Below, piece after piece: positions 5,069-6,077 of a stretch of 6,077 bases of DNA; the first letter of the stretch is position 1, and each line of letters starts with the position of its first letter. The stretch spans positions 1 through 6,077 of the forward strand of contig JANYKY010000476.1 in NCBI GenBank assembly GCA_025357975.1, given 5' to 3'. The position numbers and the translations under genes are program-made. The DNA is from Gemmatimonadaceae bacterium (GTDB lineage Bacteria; Gemmatimonadota; Gemmatimonadetes; Gemmatimonadales; Gemmatimonadaceae). The notes beneath the pieces were generated by a model. It was not told where the DNA came from. It made no database searches and was given only the letters and a program-made list of their open reading frames with translations.

Positions 5069-6077
5069 GTGAAACGATTTTTTCTTTCGCTGCTTGTACT
5101 TGCAGTTGCCTGCAGCACTGACCAGTCCAAGAGCGGCACAAATGCCGCAGCTTCAGACAAGCCGTCTTCAGGATCGGTCGATCTAACGGGCGCGGGCGCG
5201 ACATTTCCTGCGCCGATTTATTCAAAGTGGTTCGCTGACTACGCAGCGAAAACCGGCGTGAAGATCAACTACCAGGCGATCGGATCTGGTGGTGGAATTC
5301 GTCAGCTGTCCGAGGGAACAGTCGATTTCGGCGCGTCGGATAGCCCGATGAAAGATGATGAGATTGCGAAGGCGAAAGGGCCGATTCTTCACATCCCGAC
5401 GGTGCTTGGCGCCGTTGCCATTACGTACAATGTTCCAGGCATCGCGACAGGATTGAAGCTCACAGGTCCAGTGCTCGCTGACATCTATGCCGGCAGGATA
5501 ACAAAATGGAATGCCGCCCCGATTGCCTCATTGAATGCGGGCGCCAAGCTTCCTGCAACGGACATCCTCGTTGTGCATCGTTCTGAAGGCAGCGGGACAA
5601 CGTTCGTCTTCACGGACTACCTGAGCACTGTCAGTAAAACGTGGCTGGCTGGTCCCGGTCGCGGAAAAGAGGTGCCGTGGCCGGTTGGGCTCGGCGGGAA
5701 GGGAAGCGACGGTGTCGCAGGCCAGGTAAAGCAGACTCCGGGCGGGATTGGATATGTGGAGCTCGCATACGCGAAGCAGAATAATCTTCCTTTCGCGTTG
5801 ATACAGAACGCAGCAGGCAAGTTCGTTGCGCCTTCTCCTGATGGTGCCACTGCGGCCGCCGCGGGCGTCGCGGCGAGCCTGCCAGCAACCACCGACTATC
5901 GACTGTCGATCGTGAATGCCGCCGGTGCGGATGCCTATCCCATCTCCTCATTTACCTGGATACTCGTCTACCAGCACCAGGCCGATGCGGTAAAGAGCAA
6001 GAAGCTCGTTGACTTCCTGCGATGGGCTTTGACAGACGGCGAAGCATCAGCGACTGGGCTCGATTACGCACCGCTGC
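5069..6077 (+). CDS. pstS: Phosphate ABC transporter substrate-binding lipoprotein PstS (3' end outside window)
   Basis: The frame runs from GTG 5069 to the window edge without a stop, giving 336 codons; family members are ~330-370 residues, so only a short end is missing. Residues 1-15 (MKRFFLSLLVLAVAC) are a lipoprotein signal with the lipidated Cys at 15, followed by a Ser/Lys/Ala-rich linker to ~37. The mature domain starts LTGAGATFPAPIYSKWF. T44, F45, S72 (in GSGGG), D90 (in GASDSP), R170, S174, G175 and T176 (in HRSEGSGTT) have the same spacing as T10, F11, S38, D56, R135, S139, G140 and T141 of mature E. coli PstS, the phosphate-coordinating residues. Later motifs GKGSDGV, GGIGYVELAYA and YPISSFTWILVY also fit. 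It captures periplasmic phosphate for PstCAB, whose genes are expected downstream. Upstream lie a strong ribosome site and a possible Pho box. Confidence 0.96.
   Translation, partial: MKRFFLSLLVLAVACSTDQSKSGTNAAASDKPSSGSVDLTGAGATFPAPIYSKWFADYAAKTGVKINYQAIGSGGGIRQLSEGTVDFGASDSPMKDDEIAKAKGPILHIPTVLGAVAITYNVPGIATGLKLTGPVLADIYAGRITKWNAAPIASLNAGAKLPATDILVVHRSEGSGTTFVFTDYLSTVSKTWLAGPGRGKEVPWPVGLGGKGSDGVAGQVKQTPGGIGYVELAYAKQNNLPFALIQNAAGKFVAPSPDGATAAAAGVAASLPATTDYRLSIVNAAGADAYPISSFTWILVYQHQADAVKSKKLVDFLRWALTDGEASATGLDYAPL

Noticed and set aside
5617..5951. Two minus-strand frames opposite pstS.
   Set aside because: They lie wholly inside pstS, whose identity is certain; products are Pro/Arg/Ser-rich as expected of shadows.

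Overview
The window is a stretch of ordinary-looking bacterial chromosome, fairly GC-rich (roughly 55-60% by eye) and densely packed. It holds six recognisable protein genes, two of them cut by the window edges, plus one probable small leader ORF. The mix is a PadR regulator with a glycine-rich N-terminus, a Crp/Fnr regulator without cAMP-site residues, DUF1003, a secreted PQQ-like beta-propeller and PstS. Together with GTG starts and a mixed Shine-Dalgarno style, this suggests a soil-type Gram-negative of the Gemmatimonadota/Acidobacteriota kind. That placement is inferred from protein style and no marker gene confirms it. No tRNA, rRNA, CRISPR array, insertion sequence or phage gene is visible.

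Layout, left to right. Bases 1-449 (+) are the C-terminal end of a polytopic membrane protein that finishes in a TPR-like helical tail. At 511-564 (+) a 17-residue ORF with a good ribosome site overlaps the GTG start of a GyrI-like effector-binding protein (557-1048, +). That gene converges, with 9 bp between stop codons, on a PadR-family regulator (1058-1636, -). The PadR promoter region carries a striking set of CGATATATCG palindromes around a -10-like TATAAC box, the expected picture for autorepression. Next on the minus strand come a Crp/Fnr-family regulator (1760-2476), a two-helix DUF1003 membrane protein (2705-3298) and an exported beta-propeller protein (3421-4884). Gaps of 122-228 bp with inverted repeats separate them, so they look like separate transcription units rather than one tight operon.

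A 184-bp divergent promoter region (4885-5068) separates the propeller gene from pstS (5069 to the window end, +), which encodes the phosphate-binding lipoprotein of the Pst ABC transporter. Its reading frame runs off the window without a stop. All eight phosphate-contacting positions recalled from E. coli PstS can be matched with identical spacing. pstCAB would be expected just downstream, outside the window.

The genes do not form an obvious new system. The parts most worth a second look are regulatory: the PadR operator array, the overlapping leader ORF before the GyrI-like gene, the inverted-repeat-rich leaders before the Crp/Fnr and DUF1003 genes, and a possible Pho box between the propeller gene and pstS.
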